Source of the DNA: Poecilobothrus nobilitatus
Lineage: Eukaryota; Arthropoda; Insecta; Diptera; Dolichopodidae
Assembly (NCBI GenBank): GCA_947095535.1
Contig: OX352774.1
Location: forward strand, 29,652,496 to 29,716,495
DNA length: 64,000 nucleotides
Direction: 5' to 3'
Shown here one piece after another: positions 28,101 through 42,451 of the stretch. A model generated the notes under the pieces. That model was given only the letters and a program-made list of their open reading frames with translations, was not told the origin of the DNA and ran no database searches. The position numbers were made by a program, and so were the translations under genes. Every line of letters begins with the position of its first letter. Positions within the stretch are counted from its first letter, which is position 1.

Positions 28101-28554
28101 TAACTAGTACAATAAAATTTAAATAAAATATATAATTGACTTTTAAAAACTAATAAACTACAATCAAGAAAATTAAACATAAAGTTTCTTCTCAATTGTT
28201 TCATTCTTCACTTCATAAATCATAACTCCAAACCATAATACATAATATTATTGTTGTATTGTATGTAATATAAATTTTCTTTATTCTTCTACTGTTGAAT
28301 GCGCTACAATAAAAAGTTTTTTTTTTTTTCTTTTCTTAAATCACAACATTTCTGAAAGGCATACAACATTTTTTTTTCTGTTTTTTTTTTTCAAAAAGTT
28401 TTTTGTTTTTTTTTTTTTTGTTTTAAATACAAATGTAGTTTTCAACCTGAAAGATTTTTCTTATATGAATCTACCATATAATATAATATTGACTTTAAGT
28501 TAGATATTATATTATATACTTATATATTATATTGTATATACACACAGTAATTTT

Positions 28555-28700
28555 AAGTATCTTTTAAGTTATGCGATTGCGCACAGGTTCATTTCAAATG
28601 CGCGTATAACACTCATACATTTTTCAGTTACTCAAGAGCCGTCTGTGTGCGCGGATTCAAAATTTTCTTAAGTTTTTTTTTCTTGAAACGACGAACAATT
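28555..28700 (+). promoter_or_regulatory. Candidate core promoter with initiator-like motif
   Basis: A short CpG-containing patch (GCGATTGCGCAC, ATGCGCGTATAAC, GTGTGCGCGG) lies in otherwise A/T-only DNA. TCAGTT at 28624-28629 matches the arthropod initiator TCAKTY. With its A as +1, GGATTC at +28 to +33 is close to the downstream promoter element RGWYV, missing at one position. No convincing coding exon or splice donor follows, so the gene it would drive is unknown. A chance match is quite possible. Confidence 0.3.
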
Positions 28701-29571
28701 CGAAGTTGGATATTTAAATAACAAAAAAAAAAAAAAAAATTAAAAAAATAGAAACAAAAAAAAAAATGAAATTAATATGTAAAAAAAAAAAAAAATAAAT
28801 AAATAAATAAATAAAAAAATATATATATGTATATTATACATAGAAAAATTAAGAAATAGACGGTAATTTTAAAGTTATTTCAAATTTTTTTTTTATTTTT
28901 ATTGTTTTAAGTAAAATTTAAAAAAATAAATAAATAAAATGTGAAATTAATTATAATTAAAATAAGAATTTTTGCGTATAATACATACAGTTATTAACTA
29001 CTTACTATATATTATTTAATATTATTAAATATTATTTTATTTAAATTTTGCAATTTTTAAAGTTGTTAAAAAAAATTTAATATTAAAAAGACAAAATAAA
29101 AAAAAAAAAAATCCTATTTATAAAATATGAGAGTATAACAGTTTAAAATTTATTTGCTTATTTCAATTGAATTAATGAGTTTTTGTTTTTATTTTAAATT
29201 TTTTTTTGTTTTTTTTTTTTTTTTTTTTTAAATATAAAGTAAAGAAGTAAATTTTAAATAAAAAAAAAAAATTTAAAAGAATCAAAATTAATTTTTTTTT
29301 TTTTTCTTGTCTTTAAATTAAAATAATTTGTGTTGAATATTTTAAGTTTTATTTTTCTTTTTTTTTTTTAAATATTTTGAAAATGCAATTATATACAATA
29401 TACTTTATATTTTATTTATATATGTATATATATATATAAAAAGTATATTATAAAGTTACATAATTTTCTTTTTTTTTATTTATTTTTTTTATTATTTTTT
29501 TTCTTTTTTTTTTGTTATTTGAGTGCAGATAGTAGGTATTTGTTTGAAAGAAAAGTTAAAAAAAAAAGATA

Positions 29572-29602
<31 letters not shown>

Positions 29603-32600
29603 AATATATATGTATATATATATATATATAAATAAAAATAAAATAACATAATATAAAAATAAACAACCAACAAAAGAAATAATAGCAAAAAAAGAAAAAT
29701 AGCTAAATGAAAAAATTTTAAGTTATTTTAATTTGGATATAATACATATATTATTACAATGTATTACATTGGGATTATTGTTCTATTACCCTAGAAGAAT
29801 CGTATGTACTTTTAGTTAATTTATAAATTTAATTGAATATAATATAATTTATAATAAATTATTATAATCGTATCATTTTATAATGTATATGTATATAAAT
29901 ATTTTTTTTTCATATGTAAAAGTTAATTTAAAATTTTATTTTAAAATTTTTTGTCACTTTAAATTTCGTATTGTATATATATAGTACTTGTGCACAATAA
30001 TTGGCGTAAACGAATTATATTAATCAGTGTACTACCTATATTTTTTGTTTTTAAGAATAATTTATTTAAAAAAATAAATACTATATAAATAAATAGATGT
30101 ATACAAATAAGTATTGCAAATAATATTTTTATTATTTGTTTTATTCAGTACAATAAATTATTATTAATATTAAAATTTATTAAAGAAAAAAAAAATTTTT
30201 TTTTTTTTTATTAATATATATATTAATTAATTAAAATATTTCCAAAATAAATATATATATATTGATATATAAATTAAAAAAATTATATATATATATAAAA
30301 TTTAATTAGTGTCGCATTTTTAAATATATCTATACATAATTCATTTATTAATATTAATAAAAAATGCAAAAAAAAAAAAAAAACAATAAAATAAATAACT
30401 ATTAATTAATAGTGAAATGGTGTAGTGTTACTTTAATATGTCAAAATAATAATGAATATACAACCAGTTAAATATACTTTTTAAGAATATAAAGAAGAAT
30501 TCATTTTTAAAAATTTAAGCTTAACAATGTAAAATTTAAAATTTTTAAATATATAATTATAATTTTTAAAACTGCCACTAAGTATTTTATATAGATTTTG
30601 GAAATAATAAGTAAAGTAAATAATTTAATTAAATTATTTAATTTTTATTAATAATACCCCTGATTTTTAAAACTAAATAAAACGTATACGCTTATTTAAA
30701 ATCTTATAGAGACTGGAGATTAATAGTTTAAAAATTTTTTGTTTTTTTCCAAATTAAATTATATCTTACAAAATATACATATATACACTTAAAAATCATA
30801 AAATAATTTAAAAAATTTTTTGGTTAATTACAAAATGAATATTGTATGTACATTATTTTGTTACGTTATATTAATTTGGATATATTTAAATTTAAAATAT
30901 TTTATATAATTTAATATGATAACTATATTAATAAATTAAGATTTTAGTTTGACATACGATTATAAAATTATTATCTTTGGTTTTTTTTTTTAACGATTTA
31001 TTAAATTTTTACTTGTTATTTCCTAAACATTTTTTTCATATCTATATGTATTAATTTACTGTATTTAAATCTAATTAATCAAAATTTATCAATTAATTAC
31101 AATATATAAAACAAATTTCGTTGATTATTTTTTTTTTTTTGGGATTTTAATTTCAAATAAAATACAATTTTTTTTTTTTTTTAAAAATAACTTTTTGATA
31201 AGGAATTTTAATTAAATTTTATTCGCTTCCGTGAAAAATTTTATACATATATTTAAATGATTTTTTATTTTTATATCTAAATAGAGTTCAATAATCTTCT
31301 CTCATTATCATTAAAAATTACATTTTACATTTTAAATTAGAACTATAGTGAATTTTTTAATTAAGGTTTTTGTTTGGTTTTTTCTTTGTTTTAATGGATT
31401 TTTATTCAACCCCCGTAAATATATAGCGGAAAGGGTTGAAGGTTATTTTTTTTCTTTTTTTTTTTATAATAAATCAAACATAACAAAAATTTAAACTATG
31501 TTTTATAACTATAAGTATATATAATAAAAAATAAAAATCTTATATAGTATATGTATGTAGGTATATACACTTTAAAGTTAACGCATTTTAATTAAATTAA
31601 CATAATATTTTTCAGTTACGCTAAATTATTTCTTTGTGCGAATAAAAAAAAAAAAAAAATGAGCAAAAACATAAAAAAAAATTTAAACAAGAAAAAAATT
31701 CTAAAGAATGTTGTGTAAACTTTGTAATTTTGTTGTTTTTTTTTTAAATTTATTAGATATGTAGTTATTTTTTTTTGATTTTAGTTCAATAATGTGTTTA
31801 ATAATAAAAAAAAAAATATTTTATATATATGTATATACTGATTTCGCATAAAAAAATCTATTAATTTTTGAATTAAAAAAAAAAAAATAAAAAAAAATAA
31901 AATAAAATTAAGCGGACAGAAAAATGATTTTAAAGTATTAATATATTAAACAGGTTTAAGAAGTAAATTGATATTAATAGGTATTTATTAAATACTTACA
32001 TATATGTAATGTATAAAATAAGATAAATATCTATGCTTACATGGCGTACATTTATATATATATATATATATATGTAAATATAAATTACAAATATTTGAAT
32101 ATTTAAATTTTAATTCATTAAAAAAAAAAAATGTTTTTAATAAATCGCAAGCACAAAAAAAAAAAAAAAATGTTATTAATACCATAAGAATTGTATTTTG
32201 TATAATATGCCGCCTTTCATAAAATTCCAATTTTTCAAAAACATATTAATTATTATTTAGAAAAAAAAAAAAAAAATAGATACATAATAATTTTTAATTT
32301 CAATATTTCTAGTTAATATGTTCATTATTAGTTTTTTGTCTCTTTTTTTTTTTTTTTCTTATTTTTCCCAATTATTAAAAATAATTTTTTTTTAGGGTTT
32401 TACCATTTATTATATTTTAAATATGTACATTCTTTTATTGTATATAAATATGAATATATGTATTTCATGTAGATATATATATATATATATAGATATATAT
32501 ATAGAGATACGTATTATAAACATACTACATATATATACATTTTATTTCTATATACATACATATATATACTTATATATATTATGAATAATGACTGACTGAC

Positions 32601-32713
32601 GACCAACATGACAAAAAAAAATTGCAAAATTGAACTAATTGGAATTAAGCCAGAAATATTTTAAAATGAAATTATGTGACTAAATTTATTTTGTAATTTA
32701 ATATAAACATATT

Positions 32714-32749
<36 letters not shown>

Positions 32750-33934
32750 TAATATCTATATATATTTATGTATATATATTTTTGAAAAAAAAAACAAAAA
32801 AAAAATATCAATACAAAATAACAAAAACAAACAAGTAAAATTTTGTGCCTTGATGGTACAGTAGTAATGTAAACCCACTCATCTTTAACACTTAATTTTC
32901 GAACGCACCCAAAAAAAAAAAAAAAAAATTGCAGAAGAAAATAAAAATTAAAATTAATTTGACCTGGAAATATTTTTTCTTTTTTTTATTTTACTTGTTT
33001 TTTTTTTTTGTTGACTTCTTTATTTTAACCATTAACACAAACATTTTGTTTCAAAGTAGATTAGATCGATTTGACAAAAAAACAAAAAAAAAAAAAAGCA
33101 TTTCTTAAGATAATTTTATAATTTTATTGAAGAGGACTAAACTTTTCTTAAGCTGTTATGCCAAAATATATTATTTAATACCAAAAAATATAATAAATTT
33201 ATGTTAAATATTATAAAATACAAAATACATATTATATTAAATTTCCTTTTGATTTATTACTCTTATAATAAATGAAGTGTTTTTTTTTTGTAGGTCTTCT
33301 AGAAATATAACAGATAAAATTATGTTGACATATTACACAATTTTAAAATTCAAATTCAAAATAAGTCCTATTGTTGTTGGCTAATTTGAATGCAAATTTT
33401 ATTAAGCGAAAATTGCATATTTTGTTTGTAAAGAAGTTTTCATAAAAAAAAAATATTTTTTGTTATGTATAATTAAATAGTAGCATTTAATTGGTAATAA
33501 AAATTTTTTAATAGATTTCTTAATTTGATATAAAGTGTAATATTAATAGTATTGTGATCCATTTAGTGATGGTACCATACAGAAAATTTGAAAGGAAGTA
33601 TTTTTTTTTTTTTTTTTGTTTTTAATTAATTAATAAAAAAATTGTCCTTATTCTATTTTATTTATAATGAAATGAACTTTTTCTCTTTGCTTCTCAAATA
33701 TTTTTTCTTTAATTTATTTCTATAGTGATCTTATTTATTATATGTTAATAAATTCTATAGGTAAACAATATACATAGTACATATTTTCAATATTTGATTT
33801 TGTTTGCGATCCTTTTACAGAATAAAATTACTCTTTTTTACTCTCAACTACATCAGACTTGGAGAAAGACTAGATGATAGGAGTAAATACGTAAATATTT
33901 TCCTACAGATTGGTCCCAACTACTCCCAATTACT
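28701..33934. other. Non-coding A/T desert with microsatellites
   Basis: Near-pure A/T sequence with long homopolymers and TA/TATG repeats (for example 29577-29632, 32470-32500 and 32720-32745). No gene or structured element is seen. Confidence 0.6.
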
Positions 33935-34113
33935 TTTTGTTTTTTTTTTTAAATGCATTTCTCTGCAACAAAAATGTGGACAGGAAATTACACAGCCTTT
34001 CCTGTTCAGGCGTGGCTATAAATGTCCTAAGGAGGATAATTCTTACGACGTATGTGTGTTTACAGCGTGTTTACAGCGTATTGTATACGCTCTTACCTAC
34101 TAGACTACCGAGA
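33935..34113 (-). mobile_element. tRNA-derived SINE, second family, copy 2
   Basis: Same body as copy 1 (plus-strand landmarks ATGCATTTCTCTGC, GGCGTGGCTATAAATGTC, CTTACCTACTAGAC) in the same minus orientation, with its A tail as T at 33940-33950. It is partly rearranged in the head, where GTGTTTACAGC is repeated twice. Diverged direct repeats (about 33899-33932 and 34143-34180, both containing CCAACTA and CAATTA) flank it; whether these are an old target duplication is uncertain. The 5' end abuts a C tract. Confidence 0.75.
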
Positions 34114-34133
34114 CCCCCCCCCCCCCCCCCCCC
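34114..34133. repeat. 20-nt poly(C) tract
   Basis: Twenty consecutive C on the plus strand at the 5' end of the SINE copy at 33935-34113. C or G homopolymers of this length are otherwise absent from the window, where A and T runs dominate. It may come from untemplated addition during retroposition, later slippage, or a sequencing or assembly artefact. Confidence 0.9.
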
Positions 34134-37100
34134 AATTAATTCTTTTCTACAACTAGTACCAACTATACTCTCAATTATTTTTTTCGTGTAAAAGGAATTA
34201 TGCAAACATTTTATACATTATTTAATCCGATCATTGTTAAAACTTTTCTTTTGAATATTATATTATTATATATGTACATATAAACTTATCAAAGTTTTTA
34301 AACTATTTGATAATAGTCGTTTATGATTTTAAAAGATCTTGCACTCTTGCATCTTACATAATTGTATCAAACTTTATGTCAAAATATGGTATAAAAAATT
34401 AAAAAACGATAATCTCAGCAAAGTTTATGGTAATAATATAAGTATGTATAATTGATCTTAAATCTTAAGAGGATCGAAAAATCATTTTCATACGGTTATA
34501 TATTTGGTCCGGTGTTAACTATTTCCTTGATCAAATATGAAATAAAAATTGCCAGGTGATTTGAAGATTTTATTTTTTAAACATTTATATTTATCATTAA
34601 ATCCTAAATGCTATGAAATATTTGTTTGCTTAATTTAATAATTATAAAGAAATTTTTTAAATTTTAATTTGCTTTTATTTAAGAGTAAAAAATTTTAAAT
34701 GTTTATCTGTTATTGATAGTTTACTTTGAAGGTTAGGCAATATCAAACGCCATATGACATTTAAACTTTTATTTAATTTTGTTTTTTTTTTTATTTCTTT
34801 TTAAAAGCAAAGGAAAATAACACCATTATATCAAGGGAATTACTTATAGCACCACTTAAAGTAGATATATATATATATATATGTATAACAATTCAAAAAA
34901 TACATATAAAATACATTTTATACATTTTTTGATTTTTTTTTTTGTTTTGTTTTGGTACTCGTAAATAAATTTAATGAAATTCAAATTTTCTTTTTTTCAA
35001 CGGGTGGTAGTTAATGGTTTAATTGTTGTTTTTTATAGTATGTATAGTTTTTATAATGAGGACAATTTGGCGATCGATTTATCTATTCAAGGAAATTTCT
35101 TAAAAATTTAAAATATTTTTTTTTTTAAAAAGATATAAAGAAAAAAATTATAATTTTTATTAAATATTTTTTGTAAGAGTTTTTATTTTTATATTTTCTT
35201 GCTTTAATTTTATTGATAAATTCGGTTCTAATTCGGTAAATTTGACTTAATTCGTCGAATTTTAAATAAGTATAATGTTGAACATAATTTTTGAAAATCG
35301 AGAAAAATAAAAAAAATAAATGGGTTGTAGATTAAATAAAAGGATGATGTTATTTATAATTCTTTTCACATTCACTTCTTGTCTTCTTATGACTGTAGAA
35401 ATATTTTGTATCAAATCAGAATATGTAATTAAATTACAAATTAACTAAAAATTAAATAAGAATGTAATTCTTATTAAGTTATGAACATAATGTTAGATGT
35501 TAGTTAATTTTTATAGGGTTAATGTTATATTTATTTACAATATTAACAATTTTAAAATGTATGTACATATATGTATATGGAAGTATCAAATTATTACAAA
35601 ATAACTTTAATTGAAAATAAGTTAATTTTTAACTGGACGTTTCACTTTCAACTGGAAGAAGGTTTTTTTTTTTAGTTCTTATCAGAATTTAGTTGAATTA
35701 TTCGGATATCGTACTGGAGATCAATTTTATATTTAGTAAGTCCAATTCGATTTTTTGGAAAAAATTCTATTCATTTGAAAATATTTGATTTGAACAATGA
35801 AAACTTTACGCATTCAGATAATTAACGTGTTGCTGAACATTTTATCATTCAGAACGAAAACAAAACGAATTTGACAAAAACTCAATAAATCAATAAATTA
35901 AATTAAAAATTAGTTCGTAATCATAAAATGAATGTTTTCTAAAATAAATTAACTAAAAAATTTATATCGTAAGAGTTGAATAACTGCTGTAAAAATCTTA
36001 AAACTTTTATAAAATTATTTTTTTTTCATTTATTTCATATTTTTATTATATTATGCATTTCTTAATTAAATTATTAACTTAAATACAGCACTGTACAGGA
36101 TTATATTGTAACCGAACTGATCGAGACGATATTGAATTAATATTTGTCCTCATAATTAGATAAAACATACGCTTTATTATTCTATAATTTATTATTATTA
36201 TTATTATTTTATTTGTACTAGCAGCTGTGTATTGAACTGTAACTTAATTAAATTGGAACAATTTGCATGAAAATCATGTAGAAAAATGTAAGAAAAGTAA
36301 AAAAAAAAAAAAAAACTTTTATTGTTAATAAAAAGCAAAAAAAAAAAAAAAAATTAATGAAGATAAAAAGTTATAAAAAACCTTGAATACAGAATAACTT
36401 GTTGAGTAGGTTTTTTATTCAACAAATTCCAAAACAAAAATAATAATAACAAAAAAAAAAAAAAAAACTCAACACAACACAACACAAAAACTGAAATAGA
36501 AGAGCTTTGTAGAGTTAATAGTTACAGTAATTGTTATCATTCATATCAAAAAAAAAAATTTTTTTTTTTTTTTTTTTACAAATATTCAAAAAAAAAAAAT
36601 AATAGAAAATGAAATTACTTGAGGTTAATAAAACTTAAGGAAAGGATTACAAAACAAAGAAAAAATTAAAAAAAAAAATTTGAATTTCTACCAGATTGAT
36701 TTTTAAGAAATCTTTTTATGTAAAAATAATTTTACAATTTTACTGTGTAGTGCTTCTGTGTGCCAAAAATTTCATTTCGACACACTTGAGTCTTTAAAAT
36801 CAAAATAAGAAAAAATTAAAAAAAGTGAAACAAAAAATTATTCAAGTTATTTTTTTGATTTTTGTTTCTTATTTTTTTGTTTTTTTTTTTTTTATAGTTA
36901 TTTCTTTATAATGAAAGAATTATTTCATTATATTTTTATATTATATTATTATATATAGTGTTAAATAAAGTTCTACAAGTGTTATAAATTTGTATCTTCG
37001 ATTATGACACACTAAGCACGTATAGTAACAGTAAGTAATGTGGGAGGGCAGGTTTTTTTTTCTTTTTTGGCACATTTTAATATTTTTCTTTTTTTTTGTT

Positions 37101-40100
37101 TAAATTTAATTTAATTTTCTGATTCATTTTTAAACTTTTTAATAAAATTTTTTTAATTATTTGTCATTTAAATTATTTTAAAAAATTTTTTTTTTTTTTA
37201 TTTTAATTTAATTAATTAAATTTTTATCGATTAATTAATTAAAGTTTTTAAATGTAAAATAATTTAAAAATACAATTACATATATTCACATTCGATTAAT
37301 AATGCAATTAAATTGTATATTTTAAGATTATTTAAAAAAGAATGAATGCACATACATAAGTAGTATATAAGAATAGTTATAATGCGACTATGAATTAAAT
37401 GAATATAATATAATATATGCATGTATAATAAAATTAATGTGGACAATATTGTGTCGATCGTTTTGACTCTTTAAAATACACATAATATTTCGTAGTTGAA
37501 ATCCTAAGGAATGTTAATTTTTACACAAAATGAAGAAAAATATTTTTTTGTTTAATTTAAAATTATTATGTAAAATAAATTTTACAAATAAATGTAAAAC
37601 CCTTTTTCTTTTCGATGTGGTCGAAGAAGAAAGAAAGAAGAAAACATAACCTAACTATTATTTCTGACACTTTTAAAGTTACTTTTAATATTAAGAGATA
37701 CCTATGTATTAATATATATTTTTTTAGTGATTAACAAATTAAAAATCAATACCTATTTAATAAAATTACTATCATACATATATATGACAGACAGTGCAAT
37801 ATAATATAAGAAAAGAAACATATTAAGGATAACAAAAAAATCTTCATAATTGTAAGTTTTAAGTGGTCAGAAGATAAAGTAAAAACAAGGATAAGAGAAA
37901 AATAAATTTGACACATTCCATTATTAACATAACAATACATAAAAAACAGATGTATAACATTTGTGATAATACTTGGTGTTTATACAGTTGGGTGTTGCTA
38001 CATCATTTCAGTTAAATTTAACTTGAGTTAAAAGTATTATGGTATTTTGGCATCATTTAACTAATGTACATATACTTATTAACATCGGTCTCCCAAAAAT
38101 ATATAAAAGTTAAAGTCAAAAATTGTGAATTTGATCACCCGGTTAAAATAAAAAAAAAATTACTATCGAAATGTATATTTCTCGATACGTATGTATATAT
38201 ACCAACAATAATGTACGTACACACATATATGTATATAAACATGCAAAATTTTGTCATAATAATTTTATTGATTTTGAAGTTTTCTTATTTTCTAGTGATA
38301 TGATATTATCTATCGCCACCTTAGAAGATATCAGATCAACTACATTTTTCCGTTAAAAATTTAAATACTTATATATTCACTGTTCTGAATTTACTTAATT
38401 TATTTTTGTTCTTAATAAAAAATAATAATATGTAATAATAATACCAATAAACAAATAAATATATTATATATTGTATTATATATGAACATAAACTATTGCA
38501 GAGAATTTAAAAATTTTTAGTTCTATTTTCACAAAAAAAAAAAAACAAAAATAATATGTGGTGATAAAATAAAATAAAAAATAAAATAGAAACAAAAAAA
38601 CAACAAGATGCATTTAGCTACTATAATATTATAATATAGTGTTATTTTCAGATTTAACAAGATATGTGTATTCAACCCATCTCATGAACTCAATTTCATC
38701 ATGAGTAATGCCTATTTTTAAATGTGGAGGTATCTCTTTATTATGATTTTTTAATTTTTTTTTCGTGTTTTTTAAAGAAGTCATATGTGTATTTTGTACA
38801 TTTCAACTTTAAAAAATTAAAACACTTTGTTTCTACCAGATTCAAAAAAAAAAAATCTTTATTAAATATTGGGTAAGAGCAAAAATTTTAATTTTAGAAA
38901 TTTTTTTTTTGAATTTTAAGAAGTTAAATTATTAAAAACTATAAAAAGTATGTATTTAAAAAAAAACAAAAAAAAAAACATGAAAAGAAATATCTTTGGT
39001 CTATCTAATTCTAAGATATTCAAGTAGAACAGAAACAAGGCATATTTATGTCTAAAAACTTAATAACTTTTTTGAAGAGATAATTTTTTTTTGTAATAAG
39101 CCGTAATTGCAAAAAAAAAAAAATTACTAATTAACCATACTTTTAATTTTCTATGTCTATTACAATTTAATATTTTAATTTTTTTTTTTCATTTTGTTAT
39201 TTTTTATTATTTGAGTAATTATCGACATTTAATTTTTTTTTTTATTAAAATAACAAAAATGAAGTTAATAAGTTTTCAAAGAACCTTTGATAAAGAGGTT
39301 TAGATATTTCTAGTCACTAAATGGGAATTTTTGAGCTCCATGGAGAAGAAAATTATCATTAGTGGTTAAATTTTTTTTTAAATATATATACCCCATAAGC
39401 GATTTGATAAACCAATTGGGGTATTTTAATCTATAATTTCTTCAGTAGTTTGATTTAGAAAACAATTAAGGTTAGTACCCTTAAGGTTAGTATACATGAT
39501 TGACATGATATGCATATGCTCATATATGTGCATTAAGTGTGTAAATTTAAGAAATAATTTTGAAAATTATATATATGTATATATTCTTTGAAAATATATT
39601 TACACACTATAATAGATAAATATATAGACACTTGTAGAATAAACTAATTATCAATTTTATAATATGTACCTTTTTTTTTCAAAAACATACATACCTATTA
39701 CATATTTTATAGTTTAATAATTTTTACAAAAAAAAATCATTTTTGACATTTATACATTTTAAACAAATTGAAAGGTTGGCTCACCTGCTTTTGAAGTGAA
39801 TTCCGTCCGACAGAAAATTTTTTTTTTATCAAAATTAGGTGAAACTAAATTTTATGTAATTTATGAATAAAATGATTTAAAAAAAACAAAAAACAAAAAC
39901 ACCAAAACGATGAAAAAATTTAAAAGTTCAATAAAATTCCTTAATACTTTGTATGTCCTACTTAAAAATTCTTTTGACTTTTAATTTAAATATTAAAAAT
40001 CTATTTCCGCGAACTATAACGACCTTAATAATTTATATTTATTATATTATTGTGATTTGTGATATGTGTATGGGTAGTCGCAATAAGCATAATTTTAAAT

Positions 40101-41060
40101 TATTTTTTTTTAATTTAGCTTTTGTTTTTTTTTACATTTAATTCGTTTCAGATATTTTATTTTTAATGACATATTTTGTTATATAAAAAAAAAAAAATAA
40201 AAATTAAATAAAAAAAGAATATTGTAAGTAAGGTGCCAATGAATTATTTTGTTTTTTTTTTCGCCCTTACATTGTGGGTGTCAATAATTAATGACCCCAC
40301 GCATTGTGAATTGATCTATCTATTATATATTATGAGAATCACGTGCTTCGAATTTTACAAAAGAAAACCGCAAATAAATTATTACAAAATTAGGGTTGTT
40401 TTTTTATTTCTTATATACATATACTTTAAATACATAAATAATATTACCTGAATAATGCATAACTGATATGTATTTATTTGCAAATAACTATATATGTATA
40501 CAATTATTAATCGTTTAATATGACATATAGTAAAAAATAAATGTAGAAATGTGGAAAAAAAAAATCTATAGTTTACACTCAGTTGCAGCATTATTAAGAA
40601 TATCTTTAAAAGATTATACACTGATCATTAATTAAAATGAACCTTGAGTTTAAAATTCATATAAATTACACATTCATTAAGATAAAAATAATATATATGT
40701 ACATATATGTACAAATAAATTTCATTTAAAATTTTATAGCATTTGATATTAAATTTGGTTGGTTGATTGATGCTTGGTTAGTTAATGAGTGCTGTTGAGT
40801 GCAGTTAGTTAGTGCAGTTGTTCTAGCATAAAATTTAACGAGTAATGTAGAAGGGAATTAGGGTGGGAATTCAATTTGATCAGGAACTCTAACTATCACT
40901 AAGTATATCATTTTTGCGATGTCCCTTAATACTGAAGCCAGTCGTATCTGCCAATAAATATTAAAATTTGATGTAGGCGAGTGCTGGACAAAATATGAAA
41001 TAGTATAAGATAATTTGTCATTCATTTGGGTTCTTATACATTAAAGCCTATATCTTGTTA
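34134..41060. other. Non-coding A/T-rich stretch
   Basis: No protein gene or RNA gene recognised. Small points of note: an A/T palindromic run at 36549-36577, a GTAAGT donor-like site near 37031 after a mixed-composition patch, and a short GC-richer segment at 39775-39818 followed on the minus strand by CAG|GTGAGC. None is strong enough for an exon call. Confidence 0.5.
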
Positions 41061-41244
41061 GACTTGTGATACATGTCACCAAAATTAGTTATTACATTAA
41101 AGCACGAACTATAGAACTTTTAATTTTATTTTGGCACAATAAGCCATTTAGCATATGGCTATTTTATGTAATCAAACAAAATTAAAAGTTTCATGGTTCG
41201 AAACCCAAGTAATTAACAAATTTTGGTAATACTTATCACAAGTC
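41061..41244. mobile_element. Fold-back MITE with TA target duplication
   Basis: The element is nearly one palindrome of 184 bp. The ends read GACTTGTGATA inward from the left and, in reverse complement, from the right. Matches continue through ACCAAAATT, a GAAC-AT segment and GAACTTTTAATTTT to a centre containing AAGCCAT..ATGGCT. It is flanked on each side by TA (41059-41060, 41245-41246), as expected for elements moved by Tc1/mariner-type transposases. It has no coding capacity. Confidence 0.75.
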
Positions 41245-42451
41245 TATGATGATATGGGTGTTAAAAAAAATTCCATTCTGATCGTATTATATTAATAAAT
41301 GTATTATACTAAAATTAAAAATTAATTTATAGATATTAAATCAAGTCAAGTCAATTTATTTTTTTTTATGTTTTTTTTTAAATATCCTTTGATTTTTTAA
41401 GGGTTTTCATTTCATATTTTTTCAGGTTTTTTTTAATAGTTTAGAAACAATATACATTTTATTTCAAAAAATAAAATTTGACCTAAAAAAAATTTGTGCT
41501 AAATATTTTTCATTTTGTTTTTATTTTTTTTTTTTATTTTGTTGTTATTTATAATAAAGCAAAATGTACAAATATATAATTTTAAAAATTATTAAAAAAT
41601 TAATTTTTGTTTTTTTTTTTTCCTTACAAAATATTAGATTCTCTGTATTGTCCATTTGTATGTTTATTATATTTCACACGATATTTTAAACAAAGAAAAT
41701 TTTATTGAAAAAAAGACTAACAAGTAAAAAAAGAAAGAAAATGGACCCGGAAATAATAAATTAGAAGAAAAAAAAAAAAAAGGAACATAATGAGGAAAAA
41801 ATATACGGAATTCTTAGTAATGTTGAAATGTACATAAAATAATAGAAAATCGTGCATATCTTATAAATATAAGCGAAATAAAATTTATTTTAAATACCAT
41901 CTGACTTGTAATTTCATCAAAAAAATATTTTTGGACTAAATAAATCCAATAAAAACATTTGTAACTAATCATTTAGATTGTTTTTTGTGTTTCTGTTTTT
42001 TGTTTTTGTTTTTTTTTTGAAGCAAAACATTTTTGTTTCGTTTAAAGTAAAATTTAAAATAAAAATTTTTAACTTTGCTGTTTTATTTTTTTGATTCTAA
42101 ATAAAAGTGGTATTGCAAAAATCTAATTAAAAATAAAATTGCTTAAAGAATATTGTACTTCAAAAGATTTGAAATTAAATTAAAGAGCTTCCTTTTACAT
42201 CATAATGTTAATTTCTTTTTTATTTAAATTGATACAAATGTAAATGTAATGCAATGTAAAAAATGTATCCTAATTCCTAATTGCAGAACTGTATACCTAT
42301 AATTATTATTTGTATATTTAAAATATTCCTCAATTAAGTTATTTTAGTGCCTCATATAGTTCATAAATTTTTTTTTAAAGTTTTAACGTATTTGCTTGGC
42401 GATTAGATTAGACGTCTTCTTTTTAACACGATCACTTTTAGTTCACTTTTT

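Noticed and set aside
33804..34191. Two overlapping plus-strand ORFs of about 95 residues
   Set aside because: They run through the SINE and the poly(C) tract (giving a proline run) in the antisense direction of the element.
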